The notes below the pieces were generated by a model. That model was not told the DNA's origin and searched no databases. It was given only the letters and a program-made list of their open reading frames with translations. Source: Gaiellasilicea sp963784895 (GTDB lineage: Bacteria > Actinomycetota > Thermoleophilia > Gaiellales > Gaiellaceae). From it: a stretch of DNA of 64,000 nt. Below are positions 62,340-64,000 of this stretch, one piece after another (position 1 is the first letter of the stretch; each line of letters starts with the position of its first letter). The position numbers and the translations under genes are program-made. The DNA is taken from positions 16,528-80,527 of the forward strand of contig CAWATM010000015.1 in assembly GCA_963784895.1 (NCBI GenBank). The letters run 5' to 3'.

Positions 62340-62501
62340 CCACCTCAAACCTCATGCCAGCGGACGCCCGGGAGGAATCTCCGGCTCGACCGTGATCTGA
62401 CGCGCCAAGACCGGAGCGTGGCCGTGCAGGCCGGCGCCGGATGTGAGCACCCGTGACGCCTCGTCGCGGAATCCACCTTCTCCCTCTGGAGGCAGGACGG
62501 C

Positions 62502-64000
62502 ATGCTCACTGCGGTTATGACGCTGGTTGGACTCTCGATCGGCGCAGCCGTGGCGACCGGCCTCTTGATGCTGCGCAGCGGCTCGCGGGTGCACGTGGCC
62601 GAGCGAGAGGCGGAGACGATCCGGCGGGAGGCGCAGATCGAGGCGCGCGAGCTGGCGGTGAAGCTGCGGGCGGAGGTCGAGGCCGAAGTCCAGGACCGCC
62701 GCGCCGAGGTCGCACGGGTCGAGGAGCAGATCACCGCGGCCGAGCACGAGCTCCAGCGCCAGCAGACGGAAGTCGAGCGCCGTGAGCAGGGGCTCTCGGA
62801 CCGCGAGGTGCACATCAAGCAGCTCCAGGAGGAGCTGAAGGCGGCGAAGGATCAGGCGCTCGGCGAGCTCGAACGGGTCGGCGGGCTGACCGTGGCCGAG
62901 GCGAAGAACCATCTGCTGGAGCGTTCCCAGGACCTGATCCGGCACGAGCTCGCGAAGAGCGTCCGCCAGCAGGAGGAGGAAGCGCGGACCGAGTCACGCC
63001 GCCGGGCGCGCGCGCTGATCGCCGACGCGCTGCAACGGGTCGCGGCCAGTCACACAGCCGAGACGACCGTGACCGTCGTGGAGCTTCCCTCCGACGACAT
63101 GAAGGGCCGCATCATCGGCCGTGAGGGGCGCAACATCCGCGCCCTCGAGCATCTCACCGGCGTCGACTTCATCATCGACGACACGCCGCAGGCGGTCGTC
63201 CTCTCCTCGTTCGACGGCCTGCGCCGCGAGGTCGCGCGGACGACGCTCGAGAAGCTGATCGAAGACGGCCGCATCCACCCGGCCCGGATCGAGGAGATGT
63301 ACTACCTCTCCAAGGCCGAGCTCGAGGATCACGTCCGCCAGGCCGGCGAACAGGCGGTCTTCGAGGCGAAGTGCGGCGAGTTCCACGAGGAGCTGGTGAA
63401 GGTCCTCGGCAGGCTTCGCTATCGGACGAGCTATGGGCAGCACGTGCTCAAGCACACGCTCGAGGTGGTGCACCTGACCGGGATCATGGCGAGCGAGCTC
63501 GGCGCGAGCGTCAAGACGGCGAAGCGTGCCGCGCTGCTCCACGACATCGGCAAGGCCATGACGCACGAGGTCGAGGGCTCGCACGCGCTCATCTCTGCGC
63601 AGCTGGCCAAGCGCTACGGCGAGAGCCAGGGCGTCGTGCACGCGATCGAGGCGCACCACTACGAGGTGCAGCCGCAGACGGTCGAGGCGGTGCTGCTGAT
63701 CGCAGCGGACGCGATCTCAGCCTCCCGGCCGGGTGCCCGCGGCGAGAGCCTCGAGCACTACATCAAGCGGCTCGGCGCACTCGAGGAGATCGCGACCGGC
63801 AAACCGGGCGTCGCCAAGGCCTACGCCCTCCAGGCCGGTCGCGAGATCCGGGTCATGGTCGAGCCCACCGAGGTGGACGACGACGGCGCCGTTCTCCTCT
63901 CGCACGAGATCGCACGCGAGATCGAGGATCAGCTCGAGTACCCGGGCCAGGTGAAGGTGATCGTGATCCGCGAGTCGCGCGCGACCGAGATCGCGAAGTA
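62502..64000 (+). CDS. rny: Ribonuclease Y (stop codon cut by the window end)
   Basis: At least 499 residues: a membrane helix (about 2-24, MLTAVMTLVGLSIGAAVATGLLM), a long coiled coil rich in Glu, Arg and Gln (about 30-175), a KH domain (MKGRIIGREGRNIRALEHLTGVDFIIDDTP, near 200-230) and an HD domain (AALLHDIGKAMTHEVEGSHALISAQLAKRYGE, near 345-375). RNase Y is the membrane-anchored endonuclease that starts mRNA decay. SD GGAGG lies nine bases before the ATG. The sequence ends ...RATEIAK followed by TA, and as the family ends here, the missing base is very probably the last of a TAA or TAG stop. The gene is thus essentially complete. Confidence 0.95.
   Translation, partial: MLTAVMTLVGLSIGAAVATGLLMLRSGSRVHVAEREAETIRREAQIEARELAVKLRAEVEAEVQDRRAEVARVEEQITAAEHELQRQQTEVERREQGLSDREVHIKQLQEELKAAKDQALGELERVGGLTVAEAKNHLLERSQDLIRHELAKSVRQQEEEARTESRRRARALIADALQRVAASHTAETTVTVVELPSDDMKGRIIGREGRNIRALEHLTGVDFIIDDTPQAVVLSSFDGLRREVARTTLEKLIEDGRIHPARIEEMYYLSKAELEDHVRQAGEQAVFEAKCGEFHEELVKVLGRLRYRTSYGQHVLKHTLEVVHLTGIMASELGASVKTAKRAALLHDIGKAMTHEVEGSHALISAQLAKRYGESQGVVHAIEAHHYEVQPQTVEAVLLIAADAISASRPGARGESLEHYIKRLGALEEIATGKPGVAKAYALQAGREIRVMVEPTEVDDDGAVLLSHEIAREIEDQLEYPGQVKVIVIRESRATEIAK

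Overview
The window is GC-rich (about 70 percent by eye), tightly packed and mostly co-oriented, with many GTG and TTG starts and 1-4 base ATGA/GTGA overlaps. The actinobacterial integration host factor mIHF sits next to gmk-rpoZ-coaBC, and pnp, M16 peptidase, dapB, dapA, RNase J, ftsK, cinA, recA-recX and RNase Y follow in a recognisable housekeeping order. This points to Actinomycetota; a deep-branching lineage such as Thermoleophilia/Gaiellales is my inference. I saw no rRNA, tRNA, CRISPR array, insertion sequence or prophage.

Layout. 0-3.1 kb: the end of an enolase-superfamily epimerase with a DUF1611 protein (a possible D-glutamate catabolic pair), a small membrane protein, an SOS-controlled LysM protein behind two perfect LexA-type boxes, RNase Z and a DUF2007 protein. 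3.1-12.1 kb: pyrimidine operon pyrR-pyrB-pyrC-nucleotidyltransferase-carA-carB-pyrK-pyrD with a PyrR-type RNA site and a hairpin over the carB ribosome binding site. 12.1-14.5 kb: mihF-gmk-rpoZ-coaBC. 14.5-19.9 kb: MoxR/DUF58/transglutaminase operon with a sugar nucleotidyltransferase and a TPR protein. 20-23 kb: a lone pilB-type ATPase, dtd and an EamA transporter. 23-32 kb: rimP-nusA-rnpM-infB, a diguanylate cyclase on the other strand, then ylxP-rbfA-nrnA-truB-ribF. 32-34.5 kb: an ABC-2 exporter. 34.7-46 kb: gamma-glutamyltransferase, rpsO-pnp, an orphan Hcp with a methyltransferase, M16 peptidase, dapB, dapA and RNase J. 46-57 kb: a ribokinase-like kinase, a nucleoside hydrolase, ftsK, two BMP-type binding proteins and a nucleoside-type ABC transporter. 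57-64 kb: rodZ, cinA, a secreted Cys-containing protein, thpR, recA, recX and rny, which lacks only the last base of its stop codon.

How the parts work together. The window covers de novo pyrimidine synthesis, a probable nucleoside uptake and cleavage route (BMP transporter, nucleoside hydrolase, ribokinase-like kinase), translation and transcription factors, RNA decay (PNPase, RNase J, RNase Y, RNase Z, NrnA) and DNA repair and division (RecA, RecX, FtsK, the SOS LysM protein).

Regulatory signals are the most interesting part. A TANNNT hexamer lies 6-9 bases before at least thirteen start codons that lack a Shine-Dalgarno, which suggests widespread leaderless transcripts. Long perfect hairpins sit at carA/carB, rpsO/pnp, between the two BMP genes and before rimP; two of them offer mutually exclusive pairings over a ribosome binding site. 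Four genes (nusA, ftsK, a BMP lipoprotein and an ABC ATPase) carry single indels that look like sequence errors.
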